From NCBI GenBank assembly GCA_036362985.1, contig JAYGXS010000009.1, positions 21,141,481 through 21,205,480 on the forward strand: a stretch of DNA of 64,000 nucleotides, given 5' to 3'. Each line of letters opens with the position of its first letter. The stretch's first letter is position 1. This DNA comes from Ligula intestinalis. Lineage: Eukaryota > Platyhelminthes > Cestoda > Diphyllobothriidea > Diphyllobothriidae. Positions 1 to 11,700 of the stretch are shown piece by piece. The notes beneath the pieces were generated by a model. The model was not told the DNA's origin. It ran no database searches and worked only from the letters and a program-made list of their open reading frames with translations. A program made the position numbers and the translations under genes.

Positions 1-260
1 TGAACTACGGTCTAGGAGGAGAGCACTTGTAGTTGGGGATAGACGCTAGTCTTTACGCCTTTGTGGTCTAGTTCTGTAAGAGAAAACACAAAGTCGGATG
101 CCAGTTGGAAGGACGGTTTATTCTGTACAGAACTGGTGGAGAACGGGCTCGAAGAAGTTGGCAGAAGCCGGACGAGGGCATGTCTGGAACCGTGAGGGTG
201 ACATCCCGAGTGTGAGACCATGGGGACCCGTTACAGCGAGGTCATATTTGAGACAGCCTT
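1..260 (-). mobile_element. LTR-like fragment (CTGTACAGAATAAA family)
   Basis: Read on the minus strand, it has the pyrimidine-rich stretch and CTGTACAGAATAAACC poly(A)-like core seen in the other LTR-like repeats of this window (for example 5900-6155). Edges are not defined. Confidence 0.35.
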
Positions 261-939
261 AAGGAGATTGGCCGGCCTGGACAGCCGGGATTGGCCAATT
301 TTCAAACAGCCATAAGTGTGCATGTGCAAGCAGTCATGATAGGTCCAGCGTTACAACATGCGCCCAGAGTTAAGTGATTATAATCGTACGTCTCTCTTCG
401 AAGATGAATTTGAAAACTCTTATTTCTTACATATTTTGGCTGGATATGTAGGGCGAGGTGCCGCAAAAACCAGCGGCACAAATAGGGTGGTATACAGTAG
501 CGAGTCTCGTCTATTTCATGTCAAGCAGCTAATTATATAGAAAAAAGACATACAAACGTGGTCACCACCTCTATTAGACATGCAGTGTTACTCGATTCAA
601 CGTGCAGATGAAGGCATGATAAATTTCAGTAGTTCGTTATTTATCTACTTGTTGCCTTCCCGTTGAGAGTAACCACCTGAATGCAGAAATCCTACTTCTT
701 CTTACAAACACTCACTTATTTGAAATATACTGTTCATGTGGCTATAAAGACGGCAGATAGGTGATTGGAATGGTCCGAATCCCTGGTGGTGAAGAAACAC
801 GATGAGGATCTACAAATCATTGGGCTAAAAATTGACGATGGTTAGGCGCCATGTAGGCCACCACCTTTCCCGTTTGCCGGCCAATTTTTTTAATATTTTT
901 GTTGAGAGACGCAGAGCTCAACGGGAACCGCCTACTTAC

Positions 940-1063
940 CTTTTCATTGCTCGTCGCCAATTTTCAAAGGTCACCTCTAGTTGATCATGCAGGCTGGCGG
1001 AAGCGAGAACTTGGTCCAGAGACATCCGGCTTTTTCCCGTTACCTTATCCTTGAGGCCGGTTA
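940..1063 (-). CDS. PKD2: PKD2 exon 10 (start of cytoplasmic tail)
   Basis: Open frame TGLKDKVTGKSRMSLDQVL followed by LEVTFENWRRAMK, ending at a strong donor AAAAG/GTAAGT (939). Position, charge pattern and phase fit the post-TM6 segment that leads to the polycystin EF-hand. The preceding intron would be only about 95-115 bp. Similarity to the family is weak here, so the call rests on phase and splice sites. Confidence 0.6.
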
Positions 1064-2613
1064 CTGTCTGTTCACGTAAAGATAAATGGTAGTAAAGTTT
1101 ACTACTTTGTAAAAGACAGTAGTATTAATAAGTATTAATTAAAAATTAAAAAAGGACTTTCCTGACGCAGGTAACCCATCAGTTTGAAGTCATTAGTTCG
1201 TTTTGCCATGCGCTCCTTCACTTTGGAATAGGCCTCCCCGATAATTGCCAAAAACATGTTGAGGAGAACGAAGAACACGAAGAAGATGTAAATGATGAAG
1301 TAGAAGGGGCCAAGTACGGGGTGGGCGGCTTTGATTGCGTTCATATCAAAGTCGCCGAGGATGATGCGATAAAGTACGAACCTTGTACATGCGGTTCGAT
1401 AAAAATGGCATTATTAGAAAGCGTTAGTTGGGCTTGTCAAACAAGAATAAACTCGGCAAGAAACATCCCCAATTGGAACTTTCAAGGCACTTGTTATTTG
1501 ACCGCCTTTTTGTTCAGTTGCTAAGCTTTACTTCGATTGTATGCGGACCCATAGTGCCATATACCTACTAAAAATCTTCCTTTTTGCTCTCCAAATCAGA
1601 TTTTTCGTGATAGCGACCAATCTCCGGCCATACATATAAGCTATTGTGGCAGAAATCGGCATCTTTTGCAAAACAAGTGTGCGCTTTTGACTCCTTCACT
1701 TCGACGCGATCCAGCATATAAGAGGTTGATAGGTTGTAGTCGCGGAAATGCTATTCATAAAACAACTACCTATGGGATAACTAGAACTCGGGTATACATC
1801 CGATCTATCTGATTAGAGCATATACTTATCTCCGAAGTTTCATCATTTTCACGATCACAACCGACAAAGCAACGAGCCCGTGGTGCCGAGGTGGAGTATT
1901 AAACTCAATGACCGAAGGTCCCGGGTTCGAATCTCGAGGATTCCAACCCTTGAAATTGAGTACGACTGGCTGATGACAGTTAACAATCCAGAAATGGCCA
2001 TTCTGGTTTCCCCTGTTTTTGTCGGATCCACTCCATATAGGATCACTATCTGTCTATACAAATGCAATACTAACGGTAGTACTGTTGTACTGAGACTAAT
2101 TCTTGAAATTGGGGTTAAAAGTATCTTAATAGTGGCAATATTCCTAAAGAACATGATCTTCACCGTGTTCAGTAACTTTGCGGCTAGACGCGCAAGAATT
2201 TTAACAACAAGAAAAGAGGCAGCTTAATTTGCAAGATACAGTTGAAGTTATAGCACCCACTTAATATCAGATGCGGGATGGCGCTATCCTTTATATAAAA
2301 GAACCTCATTTACTCGACAGAATAAACAGATAATTCAGGGTATTATTTGTAATTCCGGCGATAGCAGAACTTGCTGTCCATCCGTTTTTACATTATTTTT
2401 AGTAGCTCTTGTGCAGGAAAAAGTAAATGTTGCAGTAAAATAGTAAAAATCCATCCCAACAAAAAGGCAGGTTGTTCTCTGGTACTGCATCGTCTCCACT
2501 GCAGAGGTGAGGGCTCTTTCTGCTGTCCTAATTTAAAATCTCCGCTTTCGTGTCACTCACGGTGTTAAACGAATCGGCAATTTCGCTCGAGACACCTCCC
2601 CATGGCAGCCACT

Positions 2614-2660
<47 letters not shown>

Positions 2661-2670
2661 NNNNNNNNNN

Positions 2671-2719
<49 letters not shown>

Positions 2720-5700
2720 CAGCAGCATCAACAACAACAAAAAACGAAAAGGACCTATTGTGACCACGCTCACTGTGGAACGTTCAATCTCTCACCTATC
2801 GCAACCGTTATCACGTGGACAGCAGTGCCTGCCGACTCCCGCTCCGTCTGGCCAAGCATCTTCCCGTGACAGACTCACATGTGACTTCGCTGGAGGTACT
2901 ATGATGGCTTCCGCGCTCTCACCATTTGGACGCCAACCCTCTCGGCTGCGGATGCACGTTAGCCTGCCTACCAACTTCTCCGCTACCACTGTAACATCCC
3001 ACTTATTCTCTTCACACAGGGAACCGGACCTGGAAATTGCAGCCCTTTCCAATTAATGCCTAAATTATGCGTGTGTGAAACGTCAGCCTAATACAATAAT
3101 CCTTCCCAAGGTCATCTCCCGCCTATCTCATTTGTTTTAAGCATCAGTAAACTTCGGAAAATGTTCTTCAAACTTGCGATATCAGCAACGGGCACTGTTA
3201 TCCTAAATGCAACCCTTGTCAACAAAATTGTGAAGTTTGGGCCGTTACTAGCGTTATAGCCGACAGTTAATCGTGCTCTAATTAGCGTTCTGGTTCAAGG
3301 CCAGCTGCCTCAAGGTCATCCAATGTCGCTGTCAGCGCTTTCAGACTCGCTGGCCTGCAGAAACGCACGTGCGTCCAGTTAGTAGTGACTGTCCGAACCC
3401 TACCTGAAAACGCTGCTCCTTGGCCGATGCTCTAGACATAACACGTCAACTGAACAGCAATTGAACCCACTCCAAAATCCAATAAATGTAGCTGCCATTA
3501 CTATCTCACCGCCTCTTAGACCTGACTAGATGCATTCAACAGCAGTCCTGGTCATTGCTACCTATGATAATAACTCAGGGTTCTGTACACAGTAAACCAT
3601 TCATTCTCTGTGCCTCTTGCCTTTTCGCACAACCCAAAATTTTGACTGACGATTATGATAGTTCGATCGTCGTATCCGACGATGCTGGCCATGTGCTTCA
3701 CAGCGCAGTGATGCAACGACGGTGACTTGCGCGTGGAGTAGTTTTAAATGATAGTAAACTTACGTTGTATCTACTGCACTCTCTAGTCCCTCACCCGCCT
3801 GAGCACGATGTCAAAAAGGTCAAGAAGACCTGAACCGTGATCGGACGCAGGTGGCAAGGGCCGCCATAAAGACCACGGGCGGTTGGTGCCCGGGTCTGCA
3901 CTTACGCGTGGCACCAAAGCACCTCTGCATGTTCGGCATTGGTAATAGGAGGACAAACTGAATGATGCCTGCCGTGCCCTGATCTGCCCTCCCCCGCGTG
4001 GGTCCAACACATCTACTTCACGGACCGTTTGGGAGGCATGGGGGCCGAATTAGAAGAAATTGGCAAATGCAGATAATCAGAAAAAATCGACGAGAACAGA
4101 ACATTTGATGTACATGGAGTCCACGCGATAACTTACGCGGTTTGCAAAAATGTACAGAACTCTACACTGCTGCGACCAAACATGAGATATCCTGCCTGAA
4201 CAAAGGCGGCAAATACGATAGCAAACATGAGAGTGAAGCCGGCAAGATCGTAGATGGCGAAGCTCAGTGTTGCTGTCAACTGTCCCATGGTCTCACTGAA
4301 GCTGACGAACTTGAAAATCTGTTGATGAAAGTAGTGCATGTGGGTCAGCTGCAGAAACATATGCGCGGGTATACACAGGCACACTTTATTATGGTAAAGA
4401 TTAATCGTAGGGATGCCTAATGGCAAAGTCCCCCAGACCAAGTTTCTTACTGAATTATTAGTTAAAAACGAATGAATTGATTGCGGACACCATGAGCCGT
4501 AACTGAGAAAGGAATTAAACCTGCTTGTAATCGTTTTGCAGAACTTAAAATGCAGAGGAAAAGGTTGCTTTAAGGACAAAAATACTGAAAACGAAGCCTA
4601 TGGAGCAAGAAAACAATTAGAACATCTCCTATTGATCAACATAATCCAATAAATATAAATTCAACCTACTTTAAACTTACAAGTACGTTTTATATTTTTG
4701 ATACCTTCCCCAGGCAACCCCCACGATAAGTCTCGGCCATTATAAGAAAGTTTAACCCACCTTAATCATCGCGAAGAACACCAAGAGAGCCAGCATGCGG
4801 TTGTACTGCAGGCACCAGTATGCGACGTCCACAAATCCGGGGTAAACGTCGTCCGCCGTGACACCATTTTTCAGGAGTTTGTGAGCGAGTATGTATCCAT
4901 AAACATGTAGAATGACACAGGTGACACTGAAAGCAACCACTGTAAGGTCGAGGAGATTCCAAAACTTCCTGAAGTATGCAAGTCCCAGACGGCTAAGCTT
5001 GAGAGAAGAAGAAGTAGGTAATGATAGAAGAGCCCAAATCCTGCAGACTGTCAAAGAAGACGAAAAACGCCTGAAACTCTGACGCCACCCGCAGGATTCG
5101 CACATATTAGCCCGCTGAACTTCTGGCCAACAAGATCACGGGCTGGAGCCTCGGGTATTGCATAAACTGGGGTTCGGCATAGCTTGCTGATGACCGCTAT
5201 CAAGTCAGAAATGATTATTTCAGTCTCTTTTGTTTTTGTCAGGAATGTATTTCCGGTTATCGAACGTTAGCCGTTGGACGATTGTTGGCTGGGCTCGATG
5301 GCTAATCCCAAGACACAACGAGACGAGTGAGTCCAGTAACCGATCGATGGAATAGATCGGTGGCTCTTCCATTGTTTAACCCTAAGCTATTGGCATGATA
5401 AGTAGACGACAGGCATGTTGTTGTTAAAAATGACCAACTAGAAACACTCCACAACACCATGAAGTCAACCATTCTGGGGATTAAATTCACGCTCGAGAAA
5501 GAAGTTGACAATAAACTCCCATTTCAGGATGCGCTCGTACAACGAATAACATCCATCAAGCCATTATCAGTCAGACATACCCAACGCCAGATATTGCAGT
5601 GCCCGAGACTCAAACCCGCAAAATATTCTTTAGACGTCCCACGCTCTAACAAGTGTCGGCAATTTTAATCTGCGTATAATATTACCTACTGCGTGGCTGC

Positions 5701-8700
5701 TGGCTGGGTTCAAGAGAGAGAGAGAGCCGCAAGACAGAACAGAACGAGTTTATGGTGACTCACTCCGCGCAGACGATCATCGCTGCCAATGAGTACAAAT
5801 ATACCGGTTGCCTACGCCAATCTCAAGGTCGAGGCACTACCGTGAGACCGGACCTTAACCCCCTAAGAACTTGAACCAACCAGAGTGCATAATTTCCTGA
5901 TTGGCCGCAGGAACAAAGTCTGCGCAGGGTGTCCGGCAATCCCTTCTGCTCTGGTCGCTACAGACAGTCCACTGGCTTGCGGTTGTGCAGTCGTCTGACA
6001 GTCATTTCCTAATGCCTATTCGCCCATTCCTTCTGTACAGAATAAACTCTTCCTACCATTTTGGCCTTCGCATGAGTTATTTCCTCCAAGACAACCGGAC
6101 CTAAAGATCACGGTTGTTAAGGTTCAAGTTACTTACCCCCCTGCGCTAAGCGTGTCTCGTTAGCGAGCTGTTAGGGTTCATTAATGAATGTAGATAAGTC
6201 AGATAACTTTGATAGCATTTCGAAACCATAATTTCATTCCTTGAACAGCTCTTTGAAGTGTGAACTTATAGTCAAACTGACTAGTGTGCATCGTTACTTA
6301 AGCGTCCGAGTCGGACATTTGTGTTGGTGTTCTGTAATCTGCTCTGGATTTCCTCGATGGCTTACGACCGCCATTATTATAGAGACCTGCAGGTGAATGG
6401 CGGTACTTTTGCAACTAACCACAAGGTCTCTGGCAGTAAGTAAGTCGCCTTCTGGCTTTCATTTTAGCAAGTTTTTTCGCTTTTAGCAGGCATGACTTTT
6501 GGCATATTTATAGTGACAAGTAGCTTAAGGTACTTCATTATGTACACACCACCTTAACCTACATGCCCTACATGGCGAGCATCAGAGAGAATATTTTGTT
6601 CAGTATAGTTAAGTATTCTAAGGGTAACAGCAGTGCCTTTGAAGATTAACTGAACTTTCGTTCCACTCCAAATAACGTCCCCAAGGACTGAAGATAACGT
6701 AAGTTACTGATCTTTTGACAGTAACGTTCAGCAAACTTTTTATATTTAAGCAAATTTGTAGATTTCAGAAGATAAATTGGCGAAAATACGTTTGTTTGCG
6801 ATAAATTCTCGTCAGGCCTTCACATTTATATGGTACGATTAAACTATGGTGGTTGGTGGACAGATTAAGTGTCCTCGTTGTCAAGGTAGGGAGGAAGGGG
6901 GTGGGGGGGGGGGAGTTGGGAGGGTTGAGACCTAGACGGCCCGGCGTCCAACACCCCCTCCTCTCTACCATGACAACGAGAATACTTCATCTGTCCGCCA
7001 ACCACCATAGTTTATTCATACCATATAAATGTAAAGGTCGGATGAGAATTTATCGAAAACAAACGTATGTTCGCCAATTTATCTGCTGAAACTTTCAATG
7101 GGAATTTTCGCAAAGTTAAAATTTTTATATTACCAAAAGGCATTTCTCTCCAGTCTTCACCACTTCGGTCAGCTAACAAAAGTAGATGGGTGGAAAAACT
7201 TACCTCCAGAATTTCCTCAATGACGAAATAGACTACGAAGACCAACGTAATAATCTCACATGTAAGCACGCAATTAGCCGTGGTGCCATTCCCGTGAATG
7301 AGGCGAAGAGGTCGAAAAACGGACGAGCTGATTACTCCACCGGTGTAGGGCGTTTCAAAAAGAATCCTGTCAATGAGTGAGTAAACAAATAAAGAAGTAA
7401 AATAAAATTTTACTTGAATAGTATAAGAAGGAAAATGTTTAACATGTTCAGTAAGCGTGGACTTGCCGGCCAATGCAGAAGAGGTTGAGATTGGCGTTGT
7501 AGAGATTAAAATCAATGATAACTGCTCGCGTAGCCTGGCTCGTCCAAAGCCCTCTAAATAATTCCTCCAGTATTGCTTCCGTCTTCTTCTGTTCTGTGGA
7601 CAGGTCGATAACATAACCGGACCCCGGATAACTTGTAATCTCTCCATCAGTTCTTCCACCACCGGCTTCCTCCGCACTTCTCCAAGTCCAACTGTAAAAG
7701 GGCAGGAAGGCTTTACAACAAAGCATGTGTTTACGTTGGTGAAAAAACTTAATTTTGCAACTTCGGTGAGAAAAGTGGGAGTTTTGCTCGCTCATAGTCA
7801 CATCAGCGTGCTACTAACAAGCATCTCACCAAATCGAAATCACATTTCGGATGAAGAGGAGTCGATCTAAAATTTTGGAATTTAACATAGTGCCCCAACT
7901 CTACAGGAAAAGCTCCTTTTTAAATGCCAGAGCACAGTTTTGAGTCAGAGAATGAAAAAAAATTAAAAACGTAAACTATTTAATTAATTCAATATAGGAG
8001 GTGAATTTCGTAAAATTCGTCATTGTTTATGGTAATAAATTTTTAAAAAATGGCATAAGGCTGTAAAATGTCCAAACTAAATTCTGTGCTAATATTTTAA
8101 GAAATTCCTGGCAGGACTGATTTTGGAAGCCGCAAAAATCCCGTCGACTTATAATAAAAAAACTACTTCTGAATGTTCAGTAGCCTGACTATAATTTTTT
8201 GTTAAATTCCACCAACAGAAGGACGCATTTCTATTTTCGTTAAATTCCGCGTAAAAAGGTCGCATTCTTTACATGCGCAGCAGAAGTTCACGTTGGTCAG
8301 AGTTGACTCTATTTTAGCATATTAAAACAAACGTAATCTTATTTAATTTAAATGTTTTGCACACGTTTGCCTCAATTCGATATTAATTTAAGCTTGCTGG
8401 CCAAGAATTAAATGTTGAGCCATAAAATAGCTAAGCAAATGGGCGGAGGATAGATATCTAAAGGGACCCTAAAAATCATTTTGCCAAATTGCATTCTCGG
8501 ATTTGGCGGTTCAGTGAAGAAAGTGCATCGGTTTCAAATGAGTCTGCCAAATCCTATGTAAATTTGAGCAAAACCTGAATTTAAAATTGTTCTTACCACA
8601 TTAACTTGGTAGATGTTTGATTTTTAACTGACACCAACTCAAGTTTTACCTTATACCTCCAGCAAAGGCTATCCAGCTGATGTAGTATATCTGCTCTGTG

Positions 8701-11700
8701 TGTGAATATAAATACCTCTCAGAACAACATAATGAAAGTAAACAGCATCCATAACCAGAAAACTGTACAGAGTAAGCAGTTTTTTCCCTGAGTATAACTT
8801 TTAGTGCTGGCTAGAAAAAAATATCAAACAAATACCTGCGCAGAGTGAAGTGCAAATTAGCAAGCTACCTGTGCATACATTGACCATGGCCTGGCCTTCT
8901 ACGAAAATAAGCATTTACTAGTTACTCAAGACTTAAATAGTTTTGTCAATTTTCAGAGTTTTGTGGCACACTGTACGTGCGAGTTGAAGGGATACGTGCA
9001 TAAGTTAATTCACCCATTTCGGAGGTCGTGAGAGATGTGGTAAGATTTTTCGTAATTTTCTGTGCTCGCAAACTCTGTGGGACATGCACACAGAAGGATG
9101 TTTATTTGTGTTTGTGTAGTATTTCACAGTTACTTGTTGTTTTTGAGATCCAGCATTGTGCATATAGGTTCACGTCCAACGCCCTGCAAATGCAATTGTT
9201 CCCGAGCAGGACATTTACCCTTGTAAATACTGCCTACTCATAAATAGCAAGTAACAAGTAAAACATTGCTCACGCGCCCGCGCTGTGGGTGACGTTTTTC
9301 CCAAATTTCGGTTCCAACTCCGCCATACATTCGAATTCCGCAGCGAAGTTCGGATAGCATACACGTAGATATTTTTTCATGCTGTTTGGGATGGCACACT
9401 CCACGCCACGCACTCTGACCTGCCGAATACGTGGTCTGCCCACGAGCTTGTTATCCGTCTCGATGTGGAACTCGTCGTCCTCGTTCTTATGCGTTCCTTC
9501 TACAGTGGCATAGAGTGCTGTCAACATACCACCGCGCATATACTAAAATAGTCGGAAAAGGAGCCATAATCTTGCGCTGCAAAGTGAAATGGATGACGCA
9601 ATTTTCTCCGAAAAGCATTTAAGTAGACTACAGGGTTAAAACTTTGTTAATGAACTGCTTTCGAGGAGCTTGCCTTTAAAGTTATGAGTAGGACAATTAG
9701 AAGCACTGTTTCAGATCTTAATTTTGGAAATCATATAGTTCTAATTACACATGAAAGTGGATTCCAGGCCGATCTTGAACATGCTCGCGCATGCCTTGCT
9801 TGCCCTTATAAAGTAAGTTTTTAGCAAACAGGAATACCCTTCCTTTCTCCTGCGTTGTTGCTGAGGTTTCTGTTATAACGGTGACCTCTGACGTAATTCA
9901 CCGTCTAATTACGCCCTTTGGAATCCTCAATGAAGAATGCAATAAGAAATGCGTAACTTTTGAATCCACCGAGAGGAGGGTTTACTGAATACAAACCCGG
10001 AGTTGCTGTCTCGGGTGGTAATTGCTACTATTTGATCCACAGCGTGCTCTTTGTCCCACCTCGGGGGCAATCCCGGCAATCGGGAGCGGACTGGCAGTGT
10101 CCTCGCAGTCCGTGTCTGCAACTCCACTGTCTGAGAGGCGCCAGTGGCTTGTAAGAGATTGTCAGCGCGTGTACCTGTGGCATCATTGGGCGCTTGGGAT
10201 AAGGTCACGCGACCAGTTGGCCCTTGGGGAACTGCGACCACTTAAGTACGCGCTTGCACGCTCGTGCGTCTGTATCCTATCCAGTGGTTAAGGTCATCGT
10301 GTGTAAGAGCGGTCAGAGCGAAGAAACAAAGACATTTGGCTAGGCTCGACGTCTCAGGAAAGCCTTCAAATGTTGCTAGCATTTGATCAGGCTAAACTCC
10401 TTACAGTTTCCTCTGGGGATTCGAACGAGGCGTTGCTGGACAGTGAACAACAGGTTTATGGCAAGCTTATAACAGCAGGAGATTATACAGTTCCAGAACT
10501 GAGAACAATCAGAACATCGTCTTGGTCTAATTCAACAGCCGTTTAATGGTAGGCCTATTGTTGAACCCAAGACGCCACTTTCTTCAACATACGGACCTTT
10601 TTATGCTGCTGTACAGGAAAATGACTACTTTTCTCAATGCACATCGATGCACCGTATAAGATGTTTCATGTAAATGGATGACATCGCTTTTAAAGGAAAT
10701 TATATTTGAAATTTTCCTCCTCCCAAAAATTCCGCCCATCCTCAAATGCAGCCATTTTGCCTATTAGTAGCGTTCTATATACTTTATTCCCTCGATATTT
10801 ATAAAAGTACGATAGTAGTTGGTAATTGTACACCCATCCTGGTTGAGGTCGCTGCAGGCGAATAAGCCAGAAGTAGCTATTCCAGTGACCCTCTGTCTTT
10901 GTCGGTAATAACTAAAAATAAAAGTAAATTATTTGCAGGGTTGTTACAAGGTTATTCATTTATATAGCCCCTGTATGCATTTATATAGACCCCTGTATGC
11001 ATTGTAATAATTTCGTCGGGCACCAAGGCAATTGCATTTGCATAAATTCTCCAGATGTTTATGAGTGTGGGTGTATTTCTTTCTACAGGCACCAATGACA
11101 ACCGCTTTCTCGAGTAATTGATTTTTTTCGTGATTCTTGAAACGGTGGACTGTGACGTTGGCACCTGCAGGATCCCCAATTCCTGAACGATTTCCCTCTC
11201 GGTCATCTCGTTTTGAGCAGTGACCATCTCAGCAACAAGCTGCTTAGTTGTTTCCGATGTTTGTTTCGGCCTTCTCTTCTCATAAGCAGTTTTGAAATCT
11301 CATTCGTAATTTTCATTGATGCTCAGGTTTTTTGCAATTCTTTTGACCATTGAATAAGACAAATTGAGTGTCTCGCCTATCCTCTTCAGAGGGATTCCCT
11401 GCTTAACGCTCGCTAGTAAGTCTGGCGACCGCAACGACCTTGAGCTCTAGACAGATTTAGGCCACGACAGGAAGGCCAGACATCGGCAGGCAACGGCTCA
11501 CTACACACCAGCCAGCAGCCACACAACAGTTGGTAGTATAGGTAGACTAGCATTGCCAACAAAGACAAATTTGCGCTCCCATAACAAATTTCAAACGTGG
11601 GGTGGGGTGGGGCGTGGCGTGGTGACATGCGTTGGTGGAGGGTCACGCAGCGCCAGTCCCGTGCGCTCGATACCGCCTCCGAGATTCAGCAGGAAATCCC

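Noticed and set aside
1873..1945. Possible tRNA gene
   Set aside because: Box A and B are tRNA-like, but the cloverleaf is not complete and the same body follows in several copies, so it is a SINE head.
2550..3056. Open frame with poly-His and poly-Ile
   Set aside because: It is a translation of the ATC microsatellite and the N gap; no family similarity or splice context.
4142..4420. Plus-strand open frame overlapping PKD2 exon 8
   Set aside because: Antisense shadow of a conserved transmembrane exon.
9431..9622. Plus-strand open frame overlapping PKD2 exon 4
   Set aside because: Antisense to the TOP domain exon; no similarity of its own.
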